A stretch of 64,000 bases of DNA from Neoarius graeffei (taxonomy: Eukaryota > Chordata > Actinopteri > Siluriformes > Ariidae). Shown one piece after another: positions 55,387-64,000 of this stretch (position 1 is the first letter of the stretch; every line of letters starts with the position of its first letter). The position numbers and the translations under genes were made by a program. The DNA lies in contig NC_083587.1 in NCBI RefSeq assembly GCF_027579695.1, forward strand, positions 38,857,732-38,921,731, in the 5' to 3' direction. The notes beneath the pieces were generated by a model, which searched no databases, was not told the DNA's origin, and saw only the letters and a list, made by a program, of their open reading frames with translations.

Positions 55387-55560
55387 CTTCACTGTAAAAA
55401 AAAATCTGTTGTTTTTACAAAAAAAAACCTGGCAGCTGTGGTTGCCAGAATAATTCAGTATAAAATACAGTGAACATGTAAACAGTTTTACTGACCAAAC
55501 AGTAATTACAACAGTGTTAAACTGTAAAATAAACAGATTGTCCCATAATTTTGTACAAAT
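55387..55560. repeat. possible transposon end: CACTGTAAAA with ACAGT-rich subterminal sequence
   Basis: CACTGTAAAAAAAAATCTGT, then CCTGGCAGCTGTGGTTGCCAG (a palindrome-like block), followed by repeated ACAGT/ACTGT motifs to about 55540. This block is familiar from abundant short fish repeats. No mirrored end was found before 64000; see the linked minus-strand gene pair. Confidence 0.5.
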
Positions 55561-57949
55561 TTTAAGTGTGATTTAAAAAGGGTTTTTTTGGTAATAAAAC
55601 AGTTTTACTAAGTAAATTTAACAAACTTTTTCTGATGAATTATCCTAATACTGCTGTTATTTTACACTTTCTTCCAGTAAGATTTACAAATAGTTTGTTT
55701 GTTGTCCATGAAATTTCATTTAGTCTTACTGAAGAAATACTTTTGAATAACAGATTAAAACTGTTAAAATGCCAGTATAAATTTATTAATATTTTCTGTA
55801 AAACTGAATTTTAATTTGCTTTAAATGTTTTTCTTTTTAGTAATAATTATATTTTCAAATAATATCTATAAACATTAAATTTCCACAAACATTTACCACT
55901 TAAATGCAACTTTAAAACACAAGGAAGCCACATATAAAGAGTATCTATAATAATAAAAAAAAACTTACACTTGCATGCCTTTGAAAAACTTTTCAATGTG
56001 GTGTTCATTTGTCATTTCTGAACATAAAACATGAAGCAAATACACCTGCTAAACAGATGTAAATTTTTTTTCAACCATTTTGACTTTATCAGAAACAGTA
56101 AGATGAGAAACAACTTTCAAACCTATTTAGACATTTTTTGGCAATTTTTAAATCACACTACAATCAACTTCTATTTTGGGTGTACATTTACAAAAACATT
56201 CAGCTCCAGTATTATTAAACACTGCCTTGATTTATCAGATGTGATTAAACAAAATATCTTTTTTTTTCTTCTGTCATAATATTCCAATCAATCTCTGAAT
56301 TTAACATTTTTACTGTCACCCTCTAAATAAGGTGTGGGTTTCGACGACAGTCAATTTCTTAAGACTAAATTAATAATTAGTGTGCAGTGCCTACAGTATT
56401 TATGCATATATGCATGCATGTGCCCAATAGCTGTACAAGGCGTTTGCTGAACCAAGGAGACCAATGTTATGTTCGAGCTATTGGAAAAATTCTCTGCCCT
56501 ATATGCCCCTACTTTATTCAGATGATAGAAGTCAAGATGGTAAGTCACAGAAACATTTTTGCTACATCTTGATTAAAGAAAGAAACAAAAAAAAAAACAG
56601 GTAAAATGTCTATTTATGTCATATTCTATAAGACTATTCAATGATCGTTACTGTATTTTGCCAAGACAAATCTGAATTTGGGGAGCAGCTTCCTATCATC
56701 TGTAAGGTGATAACTACATCAACATTTGCTTCACGAAGCAATAAACTTTAGATTCAAGCTATAAAAGTAAAAGAATGACAAGTCACATTTAACTCTGTGT
56801 GACCCTTCACTAGCAGACAACGGTTTAGAAATAAGACACACAGGAACCCAAACAGTGCTGAGAAAGTACAACTTCTTTATTAAAAAATAGGTTTAAAAGT
56901 ATAAAATTTTAATCTTTAATATTCTCTTTTTATTATAAAAGCAACACCAATAATTTGGTTGGTCAACACAAAACACATGCAACTTGGCTTAGAGTACAGG
57001 GATAAAGAAAATCACAAAGAAGGGTAGTATAGAGCAGCTGCATATGCCAAGGCTAGATGGGCACTCAGTAAAATTCCTAACCAAGGAAACCGGCACGATC
57101 CAAGAAAACAACAAAATAATAAAAACATAAAACAAATAAAAGCAAAACAGTGACTATTAACGTTCTGCCACCACTGTACACCGTCCTAAAACACACATTG
57201 ATACAATGAATACAAAAGAATGTGTCCTGAATGTGCTAAATGTTAAGTTTTTTTCTTAAGGCTCGTGGCCTACCTGCGCTATGGTGGCGTCGTGCCAATT
57301 AGCTTACTCCAGCTCCCGGCCCAACTTCCCCGCTGGTACGGCTTGCATCTACAACGCAGTTCAATTTTGGCAAGGTTTACTGCCTAACACAAACAATGTC
57401 GTACTGACACAGCATCAATGTGCGTGAAGGTGTGTGTGTGTGGTGTGCGTGTGCATACCTGACCACACAAACCACCGAGGGCACACCGCATACGTCTTAT
57501 TGGCTTCTCTCGGATACCAGCTATACCTAAACAATTACGGTCATCAGTCCCGCATTCACCAACTCAGATCTTACAAAACCCTTAATCAAATTACATAGCC
57601 TACTCACCAACAACCATGCACGTTGAAGGCTAGTAATTTCGCCTCACTGTTGGAGTGATATTTCAAAGCTTCAAAAGTTTCACTCGTAGTGTAACTGCAG
57701 ACTTCTAGACCTCACCAGCCAACTTGACGATGGTGCCCTGGCGAATGCTACAATTCATGTACTGCAAACCGCTAATGAGACCAAACGATACTTTGGGACC
57801 CAACGTGAGATTTCAAAGGCTCTCTATGAGCGTCAAAGTAAAAGTCTCCCACTTACAGCTACTCCATTCTGCCGGTTACATCTGTAAAAGTAAATACATC
57901 CTTTTCTTCTACAATAATTGTTTTGGGTTTTTTTGGTAAATCTCATACC
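55561..57949. other. AT-rich region downstream of the SAMD3-like sequence
   Basis: Mostly AT-rich. On the minus strand AATAAAGAAGTTG at about 56870-56882 could be a poly(A) signal for the gene upstream. A plus-strand frame at 57724-57893 (LDDGALANATIHVLQTANET) is coherent but unrecognised and too short to call. Confidence 0.4.
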
Positions 57950-59769
57950 TCTGCAGAAACTCCAGTGTGGACGCAAGACCCGATGGGTAATGAATGTTGA
58001 AGCAATAATAGCTCCCAAACATCATGCAAAGGGCAGAAATGAAGCAGGAGATCTTGTTGTGTCCAATCTGTTGATCCACACTCAGCATGAACCGTCTAGC
58101 ATGGAAGCAGAATTGCCCTAAAGAGAAAGAAGAATACATTTAGACTCCTGATACAACAAAACAATGACATTTATATGAAAGATAACAAATTAAAGAAAAA
58201 GTACAAAGAAAAAACATGACATAGTAAGAGGATAAGCCAATAAAAAAAAGAGAAAAACAATATAGAGAAAATCAAAGAACACAAATACAAGTACAGAGGA
58301 AAATATAAGAACCAGGAAATCGCTAGAAAAAACATGCAAGATGGAAAAAAGGTAAAGAAAGGGGACAAGACAACAGGAGAAAGAAACTGAAAATTTTTTA
58401 AACTCACCACACACGATGATGGTGGGAGTCAAGGAGACATTATCCATCTGTACTTCTTCAGCTAGGCATGTGTCCTCCACACAGAAGAACATTGCTTCCT
58501 CCTTTTCATTGAAGTAGCACCGTCTCTTTAACATCTTCAGAGTAACCGTCCAGCTCTCCCCTTACCATCTTCAACTTTGCTTGAGCCTGGAAAACCCTTT
58601 TGTTTTTGTTCACACAGTGTTCATGTAGTTCAGCAGTCTTTTCCCCTTCATATCCATGTTCCGCATGAAGGTTTCCTTCAGTCCAAGTCCAGTGAGTTCC
58701 TTATAGTGTACAGCCATCCCAATGTCTTGAAATAAAAGTGGCCACTCTTCCAAGACATCTCGAATGCTTTTCCCCTGGTTAACATCTTTGTGCTGTGTGT
58801 AGAAAGTTGCCCTCGTTAATCATTTCATCTTCTCAGGATTTGCCTCCTTCTGCCAACACATCATCTTGAGCTTGTCCTCCTTCTGCTGCTGACTTTCTGC
58901 AGTTTCTCCTAGTGGCAGGCATTTTGCATCCCAGCTGATACACCCATAGGTGTCCTGAATTGCAGCTCTCTGTTCTGGAGGAATTTCATCTGTGTCAGAG
59001 TTTTCAAAGCAGCACTTTTGCTTTCTTATTTTTGGAATTGTAGATCACTTCACATTCTCAATTCGATATTGCAGTTGTTTGATTAGTGAGTGATAGCCAG
59101 GGCCAATTACATCTTGTAGAGATTTTGGATATTTTGCCACCATCTTCTTTGCAACTTCTGTAGAACTCCTTTTACCTAAGCAAGAACTTTTTCGCATCAT
59201 TTCAGACACCACAATCCTGACCATCTCCCTCCTAATCTTTGGACTTGGCCGTTTTCCTCTCTCTAATGACTGCATCAGTTCCTCTGAGAACTTTTCCCAT
59301 GGTATCTCAAAGGTATCCACCCAGTCTGCTTCAGATGTCTGGTTGCTGCTGGAGGAGTTTGATGACACACTTAGCGGGGACAAAGACTGCAGTGACGCAG
59401 GAGTATCTGGCGAAGTATTACTTGAGGACCTGCTGGTTTCAGGAGTCTGGCCTTCAAAAGCACACAAAAAACAAACACATACAAGTTATCAGAACTGAAT
59501 ATCATAATGTTTGCAACTGATCATTTCAATGTTGCTTTTGACACTGAGTGTTTCTAGTAATACATTTCACTTACATCTGAATTTCCAAGCAGCAAGTGCT
59601 TTTCTGGTCTTAATGCTGACAGCAAGTCTTCCTCAACAATGAACTGGAAGTCATCATATGTTTCCACTCCAATCGACTGTAATGTCTCCTCAAGAATGTC
59701 TTTTGAAGCCTCTGGAAGGTCAGGCAACATCTCATTGATGGCACTGCGTAGAAATGTTTGCTCAGCCAT
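57950..59769 (-). pseudogene. SAM-domain protein, SAMD3-like, broken
   Basis: The first exon (59769-59575) MAEQTFLRSAINEMLPDLPE, ETLQSIGVETYDDFQFIVEE, DLLSALRP is a SAM domain, a protein-protein interaction fold. The second (59451 down) has a Ser-rich stretch, then WEKFSEELMQSLERGKRPSP, RREMVRIVVSEMM, STEVAKKMVAKYPKSLQDVI, PGYHSLIKQLQYRIENVK. Further down are EIPPEQRAAIQDTYGCISWD and EEAMFFCVEDTCLAEEVQMD, and a last exon RRFMLSVDQQI ... SYYCFNIHYP ending at donor GTATGA. These are the landmarks of fish proteins named 'sterile alpha motif domain-containing protein 3-like'. The frame is interrupted several times (a stop after IENVK at 59045, shifts near 58840 and 58580). Function unknown. Confidence 0.75.
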
Positions 59770-60033
59770 TTCTGGAATAAAATCAGTTAGACAAGTTTTT
59801 TTGTGTGAAAAGAAGATAACTAATTTAACACACAGTCAACTATGTACAGATTAAAGAGACTTATATTTAGTGTCAAAGATAATATCATGCCTGATTCACA
59901 CTTTTTATTTATGTACATCCTTAAGTTTTTAATCAAACTTTTCTCTCCCTGTTTTTTTTTTGTTTGTTTACATCCACATATCACACATATTTGTTTTAAG
60001 TGGGATTTCCATCATGGTATACAAAGACATTTT

Positions 60034-62063
60034 CTATTTTGAAAACACACTGTGTTTCAGAGGAATAACTTCTTGTCCATTTACCTGATAAGAGGTCAAA
60101 GGGTAAAAGTCGACCAAGTCATTTATGTTAAGACACAAAGTGCTTGAACTCTGTTTTGTCACTGAATACAGATTGTATTCAGAATGATAGACAGCTGTTT
60201 GTAGATCCATAACAAAATACACAGCAGTTTCATTTTGAATCAGAATTAAAACCAGTTCTCCAAACTCCATATACTCCTCATATTTTGATATCAGGAAACG
60301 CCCCTTTTTATACAATGTTCCCTTATATTGTATCTCTGTGGAAACACTTGTGTCTTTTTCTGAAAATCCCAGGTCTTTTACTGCATGTTTTATTACATCA
60401 CTGTAGAGGCTGAAGTAAAAAAATACAACTGTCCTTGACCAGCAGCAGCTGATTGCATCTCGGGCCAGCTGAGATGTATGCCTGAAACATCTGATGTCTT
60501 TCTGATAGTGTTAGGCATATGTTTTTGAAGTTTTTTAAATGCCTTGCACATCTTTTAAAGTAGCCATGTTTACTTTCAAAACGCATTGTCCACAACCTAA
60601 TCAAAGGTCCAAATTTCAAAATTAGGGCTGGATAGTGCCGCAAGAAATGATGTTTTGGTTTAAGTGAAGTTTCAGGAAATAAAGATTTTCTTGATTCCAA
60701 ATATTCTTGGATTATTATTTCAAGATAGGCAACCTGTGGCAAAGAAATGTTTTTGTGCACAAATCAAATCAACAATGTCTTTGAGTTGGAGAGTTGTCTG
60801 CCAAACATCATCTTGTGGATTCTGTATCTTGTCACCAATGATCACAGGCAACAATCTCAACAAGTTCCAGTTTTGAACAGCTTGACCTGAAAGCCTGATT
60901 GCCTCAGAGTTGACAGAGCATGGCTTTGTGAGAGCATCTGATCCTTTGTACTTGAATTGCTTGATTCGCCAGTTCAACAGGGAATAAGTAAACCATTTCT
61001 TTGTTTTTACAAAATATTTCAAGTACAGTGCAACATCATAGGATAAGACACCCTCAAATAAGTCATGGCCTAAGCAAGGTGGAAGGCCAGGTTGGCAAAC
61101 ATGAAAAGACTTTAGTGAGTTGAAGTCAGAGTTTACCTTGACACCTTTGACATCTTGATTGCTTCCAGTCTGTAGATGACGGACAGCCGAGTTGTAAGCT
61201 TCAGGGGTTCACTGTGGACCACAAGCATTTGGATCACTTTGAAAGTCTTTTCTAGTGATTTCACAGTATCTACAAAAGTACTGAGAGGTACTAAAGTTTT
61301 CAGTGAACCCACCAATGCTGTGTGATCCTAAATTGTCACCAGCTATACAGAACAGCGCCCCTTTGATCGTTTCTTCACCTGCAATAATGCCATGTTCCTC
61401 TAAATCTCTTAAATGCATCAGAAGTTCAGAGAAAACCTTAGCAGTTTCAAACTGTTTTAAATCATTCTCTGGACACAATGAAACAAGAGACATGTGATCA
61501 GTGCTTGACCGCACATGAGCAGGTAAGTTAGCCACAGATAAATAAACGGCAACAACTTTGTGTTTCTTCTTGGCTGAACCAAGGGGGTTAACAATTTCAA
61601 AGGCATCTTGGTACAGAATAAGCTTCAGGCACCTGGGATTTTCAATGAAGAACTGGTTGTACTTAAAGTTTTGTCCATCACTTATATCACAGAAAACATC
61701 CAAGTGTGTTTCATTGGACTGTTGTAACACTGAATTCTTCCATAATTCTGATTCTAAAAGTGAACTTAGTGTCTGTTTAATGGGTATGTAGTAAGAAAAT
61801 CTCTGAGTCATGTTTTCATCATTTCCTAAAGATATTTGTTTTGGTTCTGTGTATTTGAACATTTTTTTTTTGAAAGTCTGAGTTCTTGAATATGTTGTTC
61901 TCAGTGGTCCCCGATGACAAACAGAAAATAAATCTGAATCTCTTACACAAATCACAGGCTTTAGCAATAGCATCATCTGCTAGACACGTCATCTTTTAAA
62001 AGTGACTTCAGTTTACTCAAGGTGTAATCCATTCCCAGCTCATGCACGTTTTGCATCTCTTCA
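60034..62063 (-). pseudogene. uncharacterised multi-copy fish protein ('VNPLGS...GDNLGSH' family), lightly broken
   Basis: Order on the minus strand: EEMQNVHELGMDYTLSKLKS; FKYTEPKQISLGNDENMTQR; RFSYYIPIKQTLSSLLESEL; LILYQDAFEIVNPLGSAKKK; HKVVAVYLSVANLPAHVRSS; ALFCIAGDNLGSHSIGGFTE; YFCRYCEITR (a CxxC); LPPCLGHDLFEGVLSYDVAL; KPKHHFLRHYPALILKFGPL; MRFESKHGYFKR; and a final module GRFLISKYEEYMEFGELVLI. The layout recalls tnp2-type transposases, but I do not know its superfamily. About 660 codons carry only three obvious lesions: an in-frame TGA at 61207 and frame shifts near 60745 and 60420. The 5' end is cut at 62077 by a hAT insertion. It lies 265 bp before the SAM exon, same strand. Confidence 0.7.
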
Positions 62064-62077
62064 ACAATGGTCTGTAT

Positions 62078-62749
62078 CAGGGCTTTACATTAGCACCCCC
62101 CCACCCGCCAAATGCGGGTAAAATTCGGCTTTGGCGGCTAATAACTTTAGTCCCACTAGCCACTTTGGCGGGTGGTTTATTCTGTGGTATGACATATTTT
62201 AATTGTAGTTTTCTCTGAAGGCATCTGATATAATAAACGCATTGCAATGTAATATTACATGCCTACAACTCCCATGAGCACCTGCATAAACATTCTGACA
62301 CCATGTTAGAATTGTTTAGAACGTTCGTTAACGTCTCAGATAAAATCAATGATACCGTAACCTGCAGTTAATGAATGAAGCAACAACATAGCTGATGACT
62401 GACAAGCGCACTATGTGGTGGCATATAGCTGGAGTTTCAAACCCTGCTGCTCAGGAAAAAAGGGGCAGAGATGAGCAGGGCCGGAGCAGCATTTTAAAAT
62501 CACCGAGGTCCATTATGCGCAAAGCGCACGCCGAAAAATGTTCGACATATTTAAATGAGGGGGTGAATTACACGCCACACAAGAGATCTATTCCTGAAAT
62601 CACTTTTAATGGTGTTTGAACTGAATATCATCACTTTTGAAAAAAAAAATCATGTATGTGGCAAGAGTAAGAATAATTTAAGCTTGTTTAATGGTTTGAT
62701 CTGGCCCAAGCAATGAGGACAAAAGATACCCTAACCATGTAGCCTATGT
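62078..62749 (+). mobile_element. hAT left-end fragment (CAGGGCTTTACATTAGCAC)
   Basis: Begins CAGGGCTTTACATTAGCAC with GTCTGTAT before it (candidate 8-bp target). Contains an ORF at 62395-62619 (MTDKRTMWWHIAGVSNPAAQ ... ILKSPRSIMRKAHAEK) that could be the start of a KIAA1586-like hAT protein, but I am not sure. No right terminus before the next hAT begins at 62750, so it is truncated or interrupted. Confidence 0.5.
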
Positions 62750-64000
62750 CAGTGGTTTTCAAAGTGGGGGCAGCGGCCCCCTGGGGGGCCGCCAGGGGGC
62801 GCTAGGGGAGCCTCAGAAAGTTGGAGGGACGATAACAAAAAAATTGCGAAAAAAAAATATTTTTAAAATAATTATTAAATATATTGTAATTAGTTTTTTA
62901 ATCATTATTATAAAATATAATTAATAATAATACATCATATCGAAACGTTGTTTGCCATGCTCATCTCTCCGATTGCCTGTGGCGTTGCGGTTTGCGCCAT
63001 TTATCAAGCTGCTTTGCTCCTCAAACTAGCGTATTGCTAGCGCAAAATGGACAGGTTTTTGAAGAAGAGACCGAAGGAACAAACCAACAGCCCTGCTGTG
63101 GAGGACACTGCTGCGAAAAAACTAAAGTCCTGGCCAACTAAAATCCGAAAATATGAGGCAGCATACATTAAGTATGGCTTTACAGCCATACAGAAAAATG
63201 GCCATGATTGCCCGAAATGCATCCTCTGTCTGGAGACCCTGTCAAACAAGTGCTTAAAACCTTCGAAACTTCAGTGTCACTTGGTACAAAAACATCCGAC
63301 AGATGCCGAAAAAAAACAGTAGATTTCTTCAGACGCAAAGATGATCATTTGGTCAGGCAATCTGCTGCATTCACCCAGAAAGCTACTGTCCCCGAGTGGG
63401 CCCTGAAGGCATAATTTTTAGCCTCGTACCACATTGCTCGTGCTAAAAAAAACTCACTCAATTGGAGAAGATTTGATTTTACCAGCCACCAAAGACACTG
63501 TCCGAGAATTGCTTGGTGAGGATGCTGCCAAAAAATAAATAAATAAATAAATAAATAAATAAAAATCGATGCTGTCCCACTCTCTGATAACACCGTAAGC
63601 CGATGGATTGGTGACATGGCTCAAGACGTATCTGCTCAGCTGTTGGAGCAGGTGAGAGCCAGCGAATACTTCACACTTCAGCTGGATGAGAGCACAGATT
63701 TATCCAATGAGGCCCAACTGCTTGTGTACATCAGATTTATTTCACAGGAAAGATTTGTGGAGGAAATACTATTTTGTAAAGCATTTGAAAGAAGAACTAC
63801 TGGGAAAGACATTTTTCAAGTTTTGGACAATTACATCGAGTCTAACGGATTGGACTGGACCCGTTGTGTGGGGGTGTGTTCGGACGGAGCCGCGGCAATG
63901 ACCTGGAAGATCAGTGGAGTGACCTCGCTCATTAAGCAGATGGCCCCACATGTACCGTAGTGGCCACACACTGCATGCTCCATCGCGAGGCACTGGTCGC
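62750..64000 (+). mobile_element. ZBED5-like hAT transposon, left part (runs off the window)
   Basis: Starts CAGTGGTTTTCAAAGTGGGG followed by GC-rich CCCCCTGGGGGGCCGCCAGG sequence, a typical hAT terminus related to that at 47414. GCCTATGT precedes it. Carries the transposase below. Confidence 0.8.
63047..64000 (+). pseudogene. ZBED5-like hAT transposase, broken, incomplete at window edge
   Basis: From ATG 63047: MDRFLKKRPKEQTNSPAVED, KYEAAYIKYGFTAIQ, then CPKCILCLETLSNKCLKPSK and LQCHLVQKHP, a BED zinc finger (C-x2-C, H-x4-H). A shift in an A-run near 63311 moves the frame to VDFFRRKDDHLVRQSAAFTQ. A stop after WALKA (63412) and a TAAA microsatellite at 63534-63562 follow. The RNase H-like core resumes at 63616: LQLDESTDLSNEAQLLVYIR, GVCSDGAAAMTWKISGVTSL, with a stop near 63958 and the next frame reading the conserved ACSIARH. 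So at least three or four lesions: a fossil, not an active gene. Confidence 0.88.

Noticed and set aside
57724-57939. Short plus-strand frame resembling a peptide of unknown family
   Set aside because: Too short and without splice context or known motif; left as a note only.

Overview
This is a vertebrate, almost certainly teleost, window. Its coding density is very low, its introns are split by phase-conserved exons, and it is crowded with fish-type repeats: a tRNA-headed SINE ending in CTCATCTCATC-like repeats, Tc1/mariner, hAT, PIF/Harbinger and Kolobok-like DNA transposons, L2-like LINEs, Penelope-like elements and a Gmr1-type Ty3/gypsy fossil. An otophysan fish such as a catfish would fit, but I cannot fix the species.

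The only clear host protein gene is an animal lipoxygenase. I recognise ten of its exons between 1298 and 34753. Exons 1-4 (1298-5638) read on +, exons 6-8 (12951-12135) on -, and exons 9-11 (24039-34753) on + again, so the block with exons 6-8 is inverted in this sequence. Most exon lengths equal the family's conserved sizes (82, 123, 170, 144, 204, 87), but exon 10 is one base too long and exon 11 eight bases too short, and both lose frame. This is either a decaying copy or an assembly problem. Exon 5 and exons after 11 were not found.

The introns are packed with nested elements. Introns 1-4 hold a 2.6-kb DNA element with SINEs, and a hAT-like element carrying a Harbinger MITE. A second hAT (9407-11843) carries a BED-like zinc-finger ORF. 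The segment between exons 6 and 9 has a solo LTR, an L2 fragment, a perfect 543-bp tandem duplication and an inverted pair of Penelope copies inserted as one unit (19432-23700). Intron 9 has an L2 LINE split by a Tc1 element. Intron 10 is about 100 bp of normal intron plus a 5-kb TTAA-flanked Kolobok-like element (29572-34618), itself invaded by a hAT and a Tc1 element.

From about 35 kb on, most of the sequence is mobile DNA: a duplicated unclassified repeat with Tc1 ends, a broken Gmr1-type retroelement (37537-45306) split by two DNA elements, a 293-bp-arm palindrome (46468-47122), and a 7.85-kb hAT derivative (47414-55265). The hAT derivative has had its transposase replaced by about 80 copies of a 40-bp minisatellite. 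A full-length LINE with an uninterrupted 1033-codon ORF sits inside that array, and that LINE in turn holds a 1-kb DNA element.

The right end (55.4-62.1 kb) holds a minus-strand two-part gene family of unknown function: a 'VNPLGS / GDNLGSH' protein followed by a SAM-domain, SAMD3-like protein. Both are lightly broken, and terminal-repeat-like sequence lies downstream. I consider this the best candidate for an undescribed mobile system. The window ends inside a ZBED5-like hAT transposase pseudogene.
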